From Micavibrio sp. UBA7689 (GTDB taxonomy: Bacteria; Pseudomonadota; Alphaproteobacteria; Micavibrionales; Micavibrionaceae): 16,293 nt of DNA. Below the pieces are notes generated by a model that saw only the letters and a list, made by a program, of their open reading frames with translations, did not search any database and had not been told where the DNA came from. Positions 6,896 through 14,220 of this stretch are shown in pieces. Both the position numbers and the translations under genes were made by a program. Each line of letters starts with the position of its first letter. The stretch's first letter is position 1. The DNA is taken from assembly GCA_002482805.1 (NCBI GenBank), contig DLGR01000021.1, positions 56,977-73,269 on the forward strand, written 5' to 3'.

Positions 6896-7525
6896 TTATT
6901 CCAGATAGGATTTTATGATTCTTAGGAAGGGAATGGGATCGTCATCACCGATATTGCGGTGAATGACCGACATGCCTGCGGCGCGTGCAGCTTCGACGCC
7001 TTTTGGGTCGTCTTCAATGGCGAGGCAATCTTCTTCGTAGACGGGTTTATTCAGCATCTGGCGCATACGTGTCATGCCGGCGAGGTATGGCGCGGGATCG
7101 GGCTTGCGGCCTTCATAATCTTCCACGCACAAAACGAATTTGAATCGCTTTACCAGATCTTTTGCTTTGAGAGCCGCCATGACGGAGCGCGTGCGGCCGT
7201 TGGAAACCACGCACATTGGCACGCCTGCATCATCAAACAGTTTCAAAGCATCGAGAACGCCGCTGCGGATATGTATGCTGTCCGCGTTTTTGTAATACCA
7301 GCTGTCGATCTGGTCCAGATAATCCTGTTTGGGGACTTTCAAGCCGAGTTCGGCGCGGAGCCATTCCCAGTTTTGCGCACCGTTATTTGTGTAGATGCGG
7401 TTCTTCCATTGCTCGTCCAGCGTTATACCGTGGGATTTCAATGTATGGAGATGTTTGTTCCAGTGATGCGTGAAGGTATCTACCAGCGTGTTGTCTGAAT
7501 CCCAGAATACGTATTTTACAGGCAT
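6896..7525 (-). CDS. HAD-superfamily phosphatase (phosphoglycolate phosphatase-like)
   Basis: The 209-residue haloacid dehalogenase-type hydrolase should remove phosphate from a small phosphometabolite; the substrate cannot be told from sequence. Motif I is DSDNTLVD, with nucleophile Asp9 and acid/base Asp11. Motif II is VVSNGR, with Ser108. Motif III is GRKPDP, with Lys141. Motif IV is AIEDDPKG, with Asp172 and Asp173. The helical insert between motifs I and II (about residues 18-85) makes it a C1-cap member. Motif I has Asn12 where most relatives have Gly (DxDGT). ATG 7525 lies inside the ygfZ 3' end (10-bp overlap), so translation is probably coupled to ygfZ. There is no signal peptide, so it is cytoplasmic. 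Confidence 0.85.
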   Translation of the reverse strand: MPVKYVFWDSDNTLVDTFTHHWNKHLHTLKSHGITLDEQWKNRIYTNNGAQNWEWLRAELGLKVPKQDYLDQIDSWYYKNADSIHIRSGVLDALKLFDDAGVPMCVVSNGRTRSVMAALKAKDLVKRFKFVLCVEDYEGRKPDPAPYLAGMTRMRQMLNKPVYEEDCLAIEDDPKGVEAARAAGMSVIHRNIGDDDPIPFLRIIKSYLE

Positions 7526-8238
7526 GTGGATTCCCCGTCCTTGAGCAATGCGATTCCAATTGTACCACAGGATGAGCGCATTTCACCGCCGTTCGGTAAA
7601 TCGCTGAAAGAGGCCGGGGCGGGGCCAGAAAGCGTTACGGTATAGAGATGGCGCTTTGCGAGGCCGCGGTATTTCATGCGGGCGGTCAGTTCCTGCCCCA
7701 TATAGCATCCCTTGTCCCAGTCCACGCCGTTCAGCCTGTCTATATGAGATTCAAGTAATGTTGAGCTTTCGATCTTCATATCGCGACTACCGTCGGGAAT
7801 GCAGTACTTGATGCGGCGTGTATCCCATTCCTCGAAAGGCTTTTCTTCGAAGTCGGGTTTTTCGAAACTGCGGTTGCCCATGTCTTTGTGGCGAGGGTCG
7901 GGAAGGCCGACATCACTTCCGAATATGGCGTATACTTTATTTTGTTCTTCGACAGAGAGTTGGACTTTTGATCTCAAGCGGAATTTTAAAAGCCGTTCAT
8001 ACAAATCTTTGGCGCGCGCGCCGCCTTCGCAATCCAACAATAAGAACCCATTGCCTTCATGGATGAAAAAATCATGTAGGAATTTTCCCTGCGGCGTCAG
8101 AAGACACGCATAGACAGGCGACGCTTTGTTGACGTCGTTCGAAACCAATCCCTGCAGGAAGGATTTGCGGTCTTCGCCTTCGATATGGACGAGGCCGCGG
8201 TTCGGTAATTGCACATAAAAGGGCTTTGACATGGGCAT
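7516..8238 (-). CDS. ygfZ: YgfZ/GcvT-like folate-binding protein (Fe-S cluster maintenance)
   Basis: YgfZ proteins bind tetrahydrofolate and support assembly or repair of certain Fe-S enzymes, including the tRNA thiolase MiaB. The diagnostic signature KGCYxGQE is intact as KGCYMGQE (176-183), with the conserved Cys178, followed by LTARMKYRG. The N-terminus has LLTPQGKFLHDFFI, aligned with the GcvT-like fold. At 240 residues it is shorter than E. coli YgfZ (about 326), mainly in the C-terminal barrel, which is common in alphaproteobacterial homologues. ATG 8238 and ATG 8232 are both possible and neither has a clear Shine-Dalgarno. Only 14 bp separate it from the divergent GT9 gene, so its promoter probably lies within that gene. 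Confidence 0.88.
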   Translation of the reverse strand: MPMSKPFYVQLPNRGLVHIEGEDRKSFLQGLVSNDVNKASPVYACLLTPQGKFLHDFFIHEGNGFLLLDCEGGARAKDLYERLLKFRLRSKVQLSVEEQNKVYAIFGSDVGLPDPRHKDMGNRSFEKPDFEEKPFEEWDTRRIKYCIPDGSRDMKIESSTLLESHIDRLNGVDWDKGCYMGQELTARMKYRGLAKRHLYTVTLSGPAPASFSDLPNGGEMRSSCGTIGIALLKDGESTCL

Positions 8239-8252
8239 AGGATATACGTCTA

Positions 8253-9269
8253 ATGGGGCCTATGAAAATACTCTTTATTACGGCGACGCGCCTTGGGGAC
8301 GCTATTTTAAGCACGGGATTGCTCGATTATATGCTTCGCGCATGGCCGCAGGCCCGTGTTACGGTCGCTTGCGGCACATTGCCGTCCAGTATTTTTGAAG
8401 GCTTTCCCAATGTGGTGAAAATCATCCCGATGAAGAAAAAATCCATGAACGGCCATTGGGTCGATTTGTGGAAACACACCGTAGGCACCCGTTGGGATAT
8501 GGTTGTTGATTTGCGCAATTCCGCCGTGTCGCGTTTGATCTTCGCGAAGAAACGCTATGTATTTGGTGCCCGCAAAGGCGAGGCACTTCACAAGGTGGAG
8601 CAGGCGGCTTATCTTATGAAACTCGACGAGCCGCCCGCACCGAAACTCCATTTCACCGATGCGCAAAAGAAATTTGGCAAAGACCTGATTCCCGAATTCG
8701 GCGGCATGGTTCTGGCCGTTGGCCCTTCCGCAAACTGGATCGGCAAAACGTGGCCTGCGGAAAATTACATTCAGGTGATCAAGAGGCTGACTGCCACGGA
8801 TGGCTTAATGCCGGGTGCGCGCGTGGCCGTGTTTGCCGCGCCGGGGGAAGAAGAGCAAGCACGGCCTGTTCTGGAATCCGTGCCGCCCAATCGCCGCATT
8901 GACGGTATTGCAAAAGGTAATCCTGCGGAAGTCGGCGCGGCCATCGCGCGTTGCGATCTTTATATCGGTAATGACAGCGGTTTGATGCATACTGCGGCGG
9001 CGGCGGGCGTTCCTACGCTCGGCTTGTTTGGGCCGTCATATCCGCATTTATATGCACCATGGGGTGACAACACGGCCTATGTGACAACGCCCGAAACATA
9101 CGATGAATTGATCGACTTCGAAGGGTATGACGCGAAAACGCTTGATCGCTCTTTGATGCAAACACTTACTCCGCAAAAAGTTCTGGATGCGCTGGGTCAA
9201 TTCGATCCGCTGTTAAACCGCGTATCGATGCATCTCTACGGAGAAAGCAAAGCGAGTTGTGAGTCTTAA
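8253..9269 (+). CDS. Glycosyltransferase family 9 (LPS heptosyltransferase-like)
   Basis: Members of GT9 move heptose from ADP-heptose to the LPS inner core at the cytoplasmic face of the inner membrane. The protein starts MKILFITATRLGDAILSTGL, the typical GT-B N-terminus of WaaC/WaaF-like enzymes. It has the donor-site region SANWIGKTWPAENY and the C-terminal signature GNDSGLMHTAAAAGVPTLGLFGPS (about 239-262). Its 338 residues match the family. ATG 8253 has AGGA 10 bases upstream; ATG 8262 (MKILFIT) is the start suggested by homologues and would be three residues shorter. No other LPS gene is nearby, so the acceptor sugar is unknown. It ends in a 4-bp stop overlap (TTAA) with the opposing lipoprotein gene. 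Confidence 0.87.
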   Translation: MGPMKILFITATRLGDAILSTGLLDYMLRAWPQARVTVACGTLPSSIFEGFPNVVKIIPMKKKSMNGHWVDLWKHTVGTRWDMVVDLRNSAVSRLIFAKKRYVFGARKGEALHKVEQAAYLMKLDEPPAPKLHFTDAQKKFGKDLIPEFGGMVLAVGPSANWIGKTWPAENYIQVIKRLTATDGLMPGARVAVFAAPGEEEQARPVLESVPPNRRIDGIAKGNPAEVGAAIARCDLYIGNDSGLMHTAAAAGVPTLGLFGPSYPHLYAPWGDNTAYVTTPETYDELIDFEGYDAKTLDRSLMQTLTPQKVLDALGQFDPLLNRVSMHLYGESKASCES

Positions 9270-9808
9270 TTGTTGACAGTAGTGCCGGGTGAGCTGGTCG
9301 CGTAGCCGTCAGCGGATTTTTCTTTCAACTGCGGATTGTTCGACTGGTATTTATAGCCGTACAGCGTGTCCATGTATTCCTGACGGGATTTGGACAGCTG
9401 GTCATAAGGCAGGTTTTCAACGCGTTCCCAGCCTTTGTAATTCATACAACCTTCGAAATCCGTGTAGTTGAAATGTTCCGCGTACAAGAATCCATCACGT
9501 TTCGGTGAATCCCAGTTGGCGAGATTGCCGTTCGGCGAATTCGGATCGAGTACTTGTCCGTTTTGCGTGTCCGCAGGGAGCGCTTCGCGTAGAGGGCCAA
9601 GGCGTTCCAGTTCATCGATTTCGGTTACGCAGTTTGCGATATCCTGATGAAGTGTTTGTTGTGCCTTGGGGCCGCGCAAATAAAGCGCGGAGGTTGCGTT
9701 CTTGCGTTGCCAGTATTGGGCATCTTCCAGTTTCGGCGGCACCTGACAGGCGGCGAGCGAAAGCGTGGATAGGGACAGGAGGGCAAGCGTGCTGATTTTA
9801 AATTTCAT
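9266..9808 (-). CDS. Putative outer-membrane lipoprotein of unknown function
   Basis: The 180-residue product has a clear lipoprotein signal: basic MKFK, a hydrophobic core, and lipobox LAAC with lipidated Cys21. Residue +2 is Gln, which by the E. coli Lol rule favours the outer membrane. The mature part has two more cysteines, Cys60 (DIANCVTEI) and Cys121 (EGCMNYKGWERV), which could form a disulfide. CMxxKGW-type motifs recur in small Gram-negative lipoproteins. Function is unknown. ATG 9808 is chosen because it opens the signal peptide and has AAGG 7 bases upstream; an in-frame extension to 9916 has no such support. It follows the YejA-like gene by 86 bp and may share its transcript. Confidence 0.8.
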   Translation of the reverse strand: MKFKISTLALLSLSTLSLAACQVPPKLEDAQYWQRKNATSALYLRGPKAQQTLHQDIANCVTEIDELERLGPLREALPADTQNGQVLDPNSPNGNLANWDSPKRDGFLYAEHFNYTDFEGCMNYKGWERVENLPYDQLSKSRQEYMDTLYGYKYQSNNPQLKEKSADGYATSSPGTTVNN

Positions 9809-9894
9809 AGACAAACCTTGAACAAACTTTGGTGCGAATCTCGTTGCAGTAATTAAACCATATCGGGCACGGCTTTTGAAAGTCCCCAAGGGGT

Positions 9895-11601
9895 TCAGGG
9901 GGCGTTCATCCACCATGTTTCCAGAACCGTGCCATAAAGGGGCATGTTTTCGGGGTGGGCCAGAGGTTGCCAGTACGCCACAAAGTCCTTGGAGTTGTAA
10001 TATAGCGGAATCATATAGCTTCCCGCCATCAAGGCCTTGTCGAGGGCTTGCACCTTGCTGACAAGTTCTTCCCTGGTTTTAGCGGAGGCAATGGATTTGC
10101 TCAGTTCGTCAATGTTTTTATCGCAAATTCCGGCGTAGTTCCAGCGGGAGGGGGTTTTTGCCGCCTCGCAGCTCCAATAGAGATACTGCTCTGTTCCCGG
10201 AGAGAGCGTGGACATCCAGAAATAGAGCGTCATGTCGAAATCGTAATCGGTCAGACGACCAAGGAAGGCGGCAGAGTCTAGAACGCGGACATTCGCGGTT
10301 ATGCCCATGCGTTTGAGTGAGCGGACAAACGACAGCGCGATTTTTTCGTTCGACGGATCATCCAGCATGATTTCGAAGGTGAAGGCTTTGCCGGTTTTTG
10401 CGTTCACGCGCTTGCCGTCTTTAATCACCCATCCGGCTTCTTTCAAAAGTGCATCGGCGCGTTTCATGTTCTCGCGTTTTTCTTCCGCCGTTGCGTTTTT
10501 GATCGGCGGGGGCGTGTCGGTAGCGGCGAGTTCCGTATTGGGAAAGTAAGAATTTATTCGACCGTAGAGGCCGTAATAAAAATTTTGGTTCAGGAATTCA
10601 AAGTCGAGCAGATGATTGAGCGCCTGACGCACGCGGATATCGGTGAAGGGTTCTCTGCGTGTGTTGAATATAAATCCGCGCACACGGTCGGGGCGGCCAT
10701 GAGGGAGCGCTTCTTTCTTGGCTTTGTCCTTCATGGCCGGAAAGTCATAACCCGATTGCCACAAGCCCGCATCCCATTCGCGGCGCAAATTCAAATCACC
10801 TGATTTAAAAGATTCAAATGCCACAGAATCATCGCGGTAAAAGTCATAGATAATTTTGTCGATGTTGAAATGACCGCGGTTGGGCATGAGGTCTTTTGCC
10901 CAATAATCTTTCACGCGCTCATAGACTATACGGCGGCCAGGATCGACTTCTGTGATTTTGTACGCGCCGTTGGAAAGAAAAGGTGTGAGAGTCGTTTGAT
11001 CGAATGTTTTATCCTTCCAATATGTTTTGGACAACACAGGCATGAGACAGAGGATCATCATCGTTTCTCGGTCGTAGCCTTCGCCGAATGTAAACTTCAC
11101 GCTGTTGGTATCTGGGCGTTCGACTTTGGAAACAAGTTTATAAATCCGGCGCGCATTCGGGCGGCCGAATTCTTTTAGTGTTTCAAATGTCCATACAACA
11201 TCATCCGCCGTGATGGGCGAACCGTCATGGAATTTTGCACGCGGATCAATATGGAAGGTGATCCATGATCGATTAGGGGCCACTTCCGTGCTTTTTGCTA
11301 TCATCGGGTACATCGTGAAAGGTTCGTCCCAGACCCGCACCATGAGCTTGTCTGTTACAAGGTCCATCCCTACGGCGGCTTTGCCCTTGATTGTGTAAGG
11401 ATTGACCGTGTCGAACGTGCCTATCGCCGCTTGTTTAAGCGTTCCGCCCTTGGGGGCATCGGGGTTCGCGTAATCCAGATGAGGGGAATTGGCCGAATAT
11501 TTGGGCTTTCCGGTCATGGCAAGGCCATAAAGCTCTTCCGCTTTTGCGGAAAAGGGCTGTAAAATAGCCGCGCAGAGAGTAATCCAAAGCAGGAACTTCA
11601 T
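9895..11601 (-). CDS. yejA: Periplasmic peptide-binding protein of an ABC importer, YejA-like
   Basis: This family 5 extracellular solute-binding protein (568 residues) would bind peptides for an ABC importer. A signal peptide (MKFLLWITLCAAILQPFSAKA, then EELYG) is evident. The mature start, GKPKYSANSPHLDYANPDAPKGGTL, is close to the YejA group, linked in E. coli to microcin C uptake and more widely to oligopeptides or muropeptides. Residues HDGSPITADDVVWTFE and the VRQALNHLLDFEF region are typical of family 5. No permease or ATPase genes lie alongside, so it is either an orphan receptor or works with a distant transporter. The start is uncertain: ATG 11601 opens the signal peptide, ATG 11613 would add MRFN, and neither has a clear Shine-Dalgarno. 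Both overlap the divergent macro-domain gene. Confidence 0.87.
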   Translation of the reverse strand: MKFLLWITLCAAILQPFSAKAEELYGLAMTGKPKYSANSPHLDYANPDAPKGGTLKQAAIGTFDTVNPYTIKGKAAVGMDLVTDKLMVRVWDEPFTMYPMIAKSTEVAPNRSWITFHIDPRAKFHDGSPITADDVVWTFETLKEFGRPNARRIYKLVSKVERPDTNSVKFTFGEGYDRETMMILCLMPVLSKTYWKDKTFDQTTLTPFLSNGAYKITEVDPGRRIVYERVKDYWAKDLMPNRGHFNIDKIIYDFYRDDSVAFESFKSGDLNLRREWDAGLWQSGYDFPAMKDKAKKEALPHGRPDRVRGFIFNTRREPFTDIRVRQALNHLLDFEFLNQNFYYGLYGRINSYFPNTELAATDTPPPIKNATAEEKRENMKRADALLKEAGWVIKDGKRVNAKTGKAFTFEIMLDDPSNEKIALSFVRSLKRMGITANVRVLDSAAFLGRLTDYDFDMTLYFWMSTLSPGTEQYLYWSCEAAKTPSRWNYAGICDKNIDELSKSIASAKTREELVSKVQALDKALMAGSYMIPLYYNSKDFVAYWQPLAHPENMPLYGTVLETWWMNAP

Positions 11602-12169
11602 GTTAAAACGCATAGCGCAGAAACTGCGCCCCACCAATCCAATTCATACAGACAGGATAAAGATAGAGTATGGCGAAATCCTGTCACAGGGGGATTGTGA
11701 GTCCATACTGTTTTTCATGCACGAGAATCTGAAATGGGGCGGGGGGCTGAATTCCGCCATCCGTAAGCTGGCAGGGCCGGAACTCGATTCTTACATCCAA
11801 ACCCATGTCAGCACACCCAAAAACGGCGAGGTTTTCGCCCTGCCACCCTATAACTCGCCGTACAAAGCACTGTTTATGGCGGTTCTGGCCGATTGGGATG
11901 GCGGGAACGGCTATGAAGAACGCGATTTAATGAATTGCTATCGCGGGGCGATCGGCGCAGCACAGGACCATAACATCAAAACGATCGCCATTCCCGCACT
12001 TGGCCGCGACAAGCGCGACTTTCCCCATATTCGTTTCGCGCGTGTGGCGCTGAAGGCTATCAGTGAAGTTCTCGATCCACGCCTCGATTTTGTGAAAATC
12101 ATGTGCGTAGATCATACGATGATGCGGACATATCAGGGGCAACTTCAAAAATTGGAATCGAAACAATGA
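11600..12169 (+). CDS. Divergent macro-domain protein
   Basis: Macro domains bind or hydrolyse ADP-ribose derivatives. This 189-residue protein has recognisable parts: an opening strand KIEYGEILSQGD (21-32), a GGG loop running into AIRKLAGPEL (47-62), and IAIPALGRDKRDFPHIRFARVALKAI (129-154), aligned with the second ligand loop. The usual NAAN motif after the first strand is absent. By eye, Phe38 and His41 sit where the two Asn belong, and Asn51 replaces the Asp after GGG-V. The second loop lacks its glycines. Binding may persist but classical ADP-ribosyl hydrolase chemistry is doubtful. ATG 11600 has AGGA 5 bases upstream. The gene overlaps corA by ATGA, so the two are probably co-translated. 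Confidence 0.75.
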   Translation: MLKRIAQKLRPTNPIHTDRIKIEYGEILSQGDCESILFFMHENLKWGGGLNSAIRKLAGPELDSYIQTHVSTPKNGEVFALPPYNSPYKALFMAVLADWDGGNGYEERDLMNCYRGAIGAAQDHNIKTIAIPALGRDKRDFPHIRFARVALKAISEVLDPRLDFVKIMCVDHTMMRTYQGQLQKLESKQ

Positions 12170-13146
12170 TCCGCGTGTTTAAGGTAGACGGCGACCGTTT
12201 GAAAGAACTGGAAAAGATTTCCGATTTGAATCCCGAAACAGACACGGGCTGGATAGATCTGGTTTCTCCTTCAGCCGTCGAAGACAATGCGGTGGAAGAT
12301 TTCTTGAAAATTTCCGTGCCGACCAAAGAGGATATGCAGGAAATCGAACCGTCCAACCGCTTGTATGACGAAGACGGTGCGGATTATATGACCATGACGG
12401 CAGTAGCGCAAGTCCATCTGGATGATCCCGTAAAGGCACCCGTCACTTTCATCATCTTTAAAAATACGCTGGTTACCATCCATTACAGCGAGTTGATGTC
12501 GTTTTCGCAATATATTATCAAAGCGCAAAAGAAAAACGGCGTGAGTGTTGCTTCCCCGCACGCGCTTATGCTCGACATTACGGAATCCTTCATCAATCGT
12601 ATTGCCGACTCGCTGGAGGCTTTAGGGAACGAGATAGACCAGTTATCGAGCGATATTTTCGGATCCAAGAAAATTACAATCAAGCGTAAAACCAATATGC
12701 TCCAAATCGCCATCCGTAAAGTCGGCGCGAAGGGGGATTTATTGTCTCTTATTCGGGAGAGCCTGACCACGATTACACGCATGATGCTACACCACAGTCT
12801 TTTGGTGGCTGCGCCTGAACAAAAAGGCATCAAGTTCAAAATGAATTCACTCAACCGCGATGTGATTGCATTGAACGATCACGCAAGTTTCATGTCAAAC
12901 AAGATGACTTTTTTGTTGGAAGCCACGCTAGGTATGATCAATCTGGAGCAAAACCAGATTATCAAGATATTCTCTATCGCCGCCGTGGTGTTCCTGCCCC
13001 CGACGCTGGTGGCTAGCGTATATGGTATGAATTTCCAGCATATGCCTGAATTGAACGAAATGTACGGCTATCCCATCGCGCTTGCGCTGATGGTGGCCTC
13101 GGCGATTCTGCCGTTACTTTATTTTAAGAAAAAAGGCTGGCTCTAA
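12166..13146 (+). CDS. corA: CorA family Mg2+/divalent cation channel
   Basis: CorA forms an inner-membrane pentamer that admits Mg2+, and in some homologues Co2+ or Ni2+. The 326 residues show a large acidic cytoplasmic N-terminal domain, a long helical stalk (about 150-260), then two C-terminal membrane segments. The first segment ends in the selectivity motif YGMNF (GMN 287-289), followed by the loop MPEL and YGYP, and the second closes with the basic tail YFKKKGWL. Length and loop match E. coli CorA (316). ATG 12166 overlaps the macro-domain stop (ATGA) and has GGAA 8 bases upstream. An upstream extension to 12103 merely covers macro-domain codons. The 3' end overlaps the adenosine kinase gene by 4 bp. 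Confidence 0.93.
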   Translation: MIRVFKVDGDRLKELEKISDLNPETDTGWIDLVSPSAVEDNAVEDFLKISVPTKEDMQEIEPSNRLYDEDGADYMTMTAVAQVHLDDPVKAPVTFIIFKNTLVTIHYSELMSFSQYIIKAQKKNGVSVASPHALMLDITESFINRIADSLEALGNEIDQLSSDIFGSKKITIKRKTNMLQIAIRKVGAKGDLLSLIRESLTTITRMMLHHSLLVAAPEQKGIKFKMNSLNRDVIALNDHASFMSNKMTFLLEATLGMINLEQNQIIKIFSIAAVVFLPPTLVASVYGMNFQHMPELNEMYGYPIALALMVASAILPLLYFKKKGWL

Positions 13147-14144
13147 GCGGCTTTCTTTTGCGCAAGTTCCGCGAGCACGGCTTGCGGGCGTGGGCCGATG
13201 TGCGAAATCACTTCAGCGGCTGCAAGGGACGCCAGTTTTCCGCACGTCGCCATATCCTTGCCTTGGGTATAGCCGAACAGGAAGCCGGCCGCGTAAGCAT
13301 CGCCCGCTCCTGTCGTATCCACAACCTTGGCGACGGGTTCGGCTTTGATTTCTGTTACAGCATCTTTGGTAACGATGACCGACCCCTTTTCACTGCGTGT
13401 CAGGGCTGCTATCTCACATTTGTTTTTGACGATGGCAAGAGCTTCTTCGAATGTATTGACCTCGTATAGTGATTTGATTTCTTCTTCGTTGGCAAAGAGA
13501 ATGTCGACGTGGTTTTCGACCAGTTCCTGAAACGCTTTGCGGTGTCTGCCGACGCAGAAGGAATCAGACAATGTCAGAGATACCTTGCGGCTCGCTTCGT
13601 GCGCAATTTTCGCGGCTTTGTAAAATGCTTCCATAGCGAGCGGGGGGTCGAACAAATAACCTTCGAGATATGTTACGGAAGAGTTCTGAATCAATTCCGC
13701 ATCGATATCATCGGGTGAGAGCTCAACGCAGGCTCCGAGGAACGTGTTCATCGTGCGCTCGCCGTCGGGTGTAATCAAAATCATCGAGCGCGCCGTGTGC
13801 GATCCGCTGATAACCGGTGCGGTATTGTAATGCACGCCGATGGAATTCAAATCATGCTGGAATACTTTGCCGAGTTCGTCTTTGCCGACCTTGCCGATAT
13901 ACGCGCCTTTGCCACCGAAAGAGGCGAAGGCCGCGATTGTGTTTCCGGCGGAGCCACCCGAAGCCTGTGTTGCGGGGCCCATAGCATCATACAGAGCCAA
14001 TGCGCGTTCGGCATTGATGAGGTTCATTGCTCCGCGGGCCATGCCGTTTTTCGCCTGTTCGCTGATAAATTCCTCCGTGGTCGGAGCCAGAATATCTACG
14101 ATGGCGTTGCCGATGGTGGTCAGGCCGTATTGGGCTTTGGTCAT
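13143..14144 (-). CDS. Adenosine kinase, PfkB (ribokinase) family
   Basis: This 333-residue PfkB sugar/nucleoside kinase most likely phosphorylates adenosine to AMP in purine salvage. It has an N-terminal substrate strand GNAIVDIL (Asp17), the glycine-rich GGSAGNTIAAFASFGG (63-78), and the C-terminal anion-hole motif DTTGAGD (276-282) with catalytic Asp282. The ending HIGPRPQ and overall pattern match the alphaproteobacterial adenosine kinase group better than ribokinase or fructokinase; the substrate is inferred. ATG 14144 is chosen because the fold starts there and a purine-rich AGAAGAG precedes it. An extension to 14408 would run across the divergent regulator gene and is rejected. It faces the TetR-type gene over 76 bp containing a palindrome. 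Confidence 0.87.
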   Translation of the reverse strand: MTKAQYGLTTIGNAIVDILAPTTEEFISEQAKNGMARGAMNLINAERALALYDAMGPATQASGGSAGNTIAAFASFGGKGAYIGKVGKDELGKVFQHDLNSIGVHYNTAPVISGSHTARSMILITPDGERTMNTFLGACVELSPDDIDAELIQNSSVTYLEGYLFDPPLAMEAFYKAAKIAHEASRKVSLTLSDSFCVGRHRKAFQELVENHVDILFANEEEIKSLYEVNTFEEALAIVKNKCEIAALTRSEKGSVIVTKDAVTEIKAEPVAKVVDTTGAGDAYAAGFLFGYTQGKDMATCGKLASLAAAEVISHIGPRPQAVLAELAQKKAA

Positions 14145-14167
14145 GAAACTCTTCTTTCGGTTGATCT

Positions 14168-14195
14168 TTGCTGTTCTGAAGGTTATTCCTATAGA
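14168..14195 (+). promoter_or_regulatory. Candidate promoter of the TetR-type gene
   Basis: TTGCTG (14168-14173) and TATAGA (14190-14195) are 16 bp apart. Transcription would start near 14202, leaving a short leader that includes AAGG before ATG 14221. The -10 lies inside the palindrome at 14183-14200. Confidence 0.4.
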
Positions 14196-14200
14196 AATAA
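14183..14200. promoter_or_regulatory. 18-bp palindrome, likely operator of the TetR-type regulator
   Basis: TTATTCCTATAGAAATAA is symmetric at 8 of 9 base pairs; only positions 6 and 13 do not match. It lies in the divergent spacer between adenosine kinase and the regulator and covers the regulator's candidate -10. Size, symmetry and place fit a TetR-family dimer operator, suggesting autorepression and perhaps control of the kinase. Binding is inferred. Confidence 0.45.
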
Positions 14201-14220
14201 TACGAAAAAGGCAAACCCTT

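Noticed and set aside
9880..9905. CCCC-GGGG hairpin after the YejA-like gene as terminator
   Set aside because: The stem is only four pairs with a two-base loop and no T-run, so it is not a credible intrinsic terminator.
9809..9916. N-terminal extension of the lipoprotein
   Set aside because: The extension would bury the signal peptide and overlap the end of the YejA-like gene. ATG 9808 starts a classic lipoprotein signal.
12103..12165. N-terminal extension of CorA
   Set aside because: It only reads macro-domain codons in another frame. ATG 12166 starts the CorA-like sequence and overlaps the preceding stop.
13840..14220. Upstream extension of the TetR-type gene
   Set aside because: The added residues are antisense to the adenosine kinase gene and show no family features. 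ATG 14221 has a Shine-Dalgarno and starts just before the DNA-binding domain.
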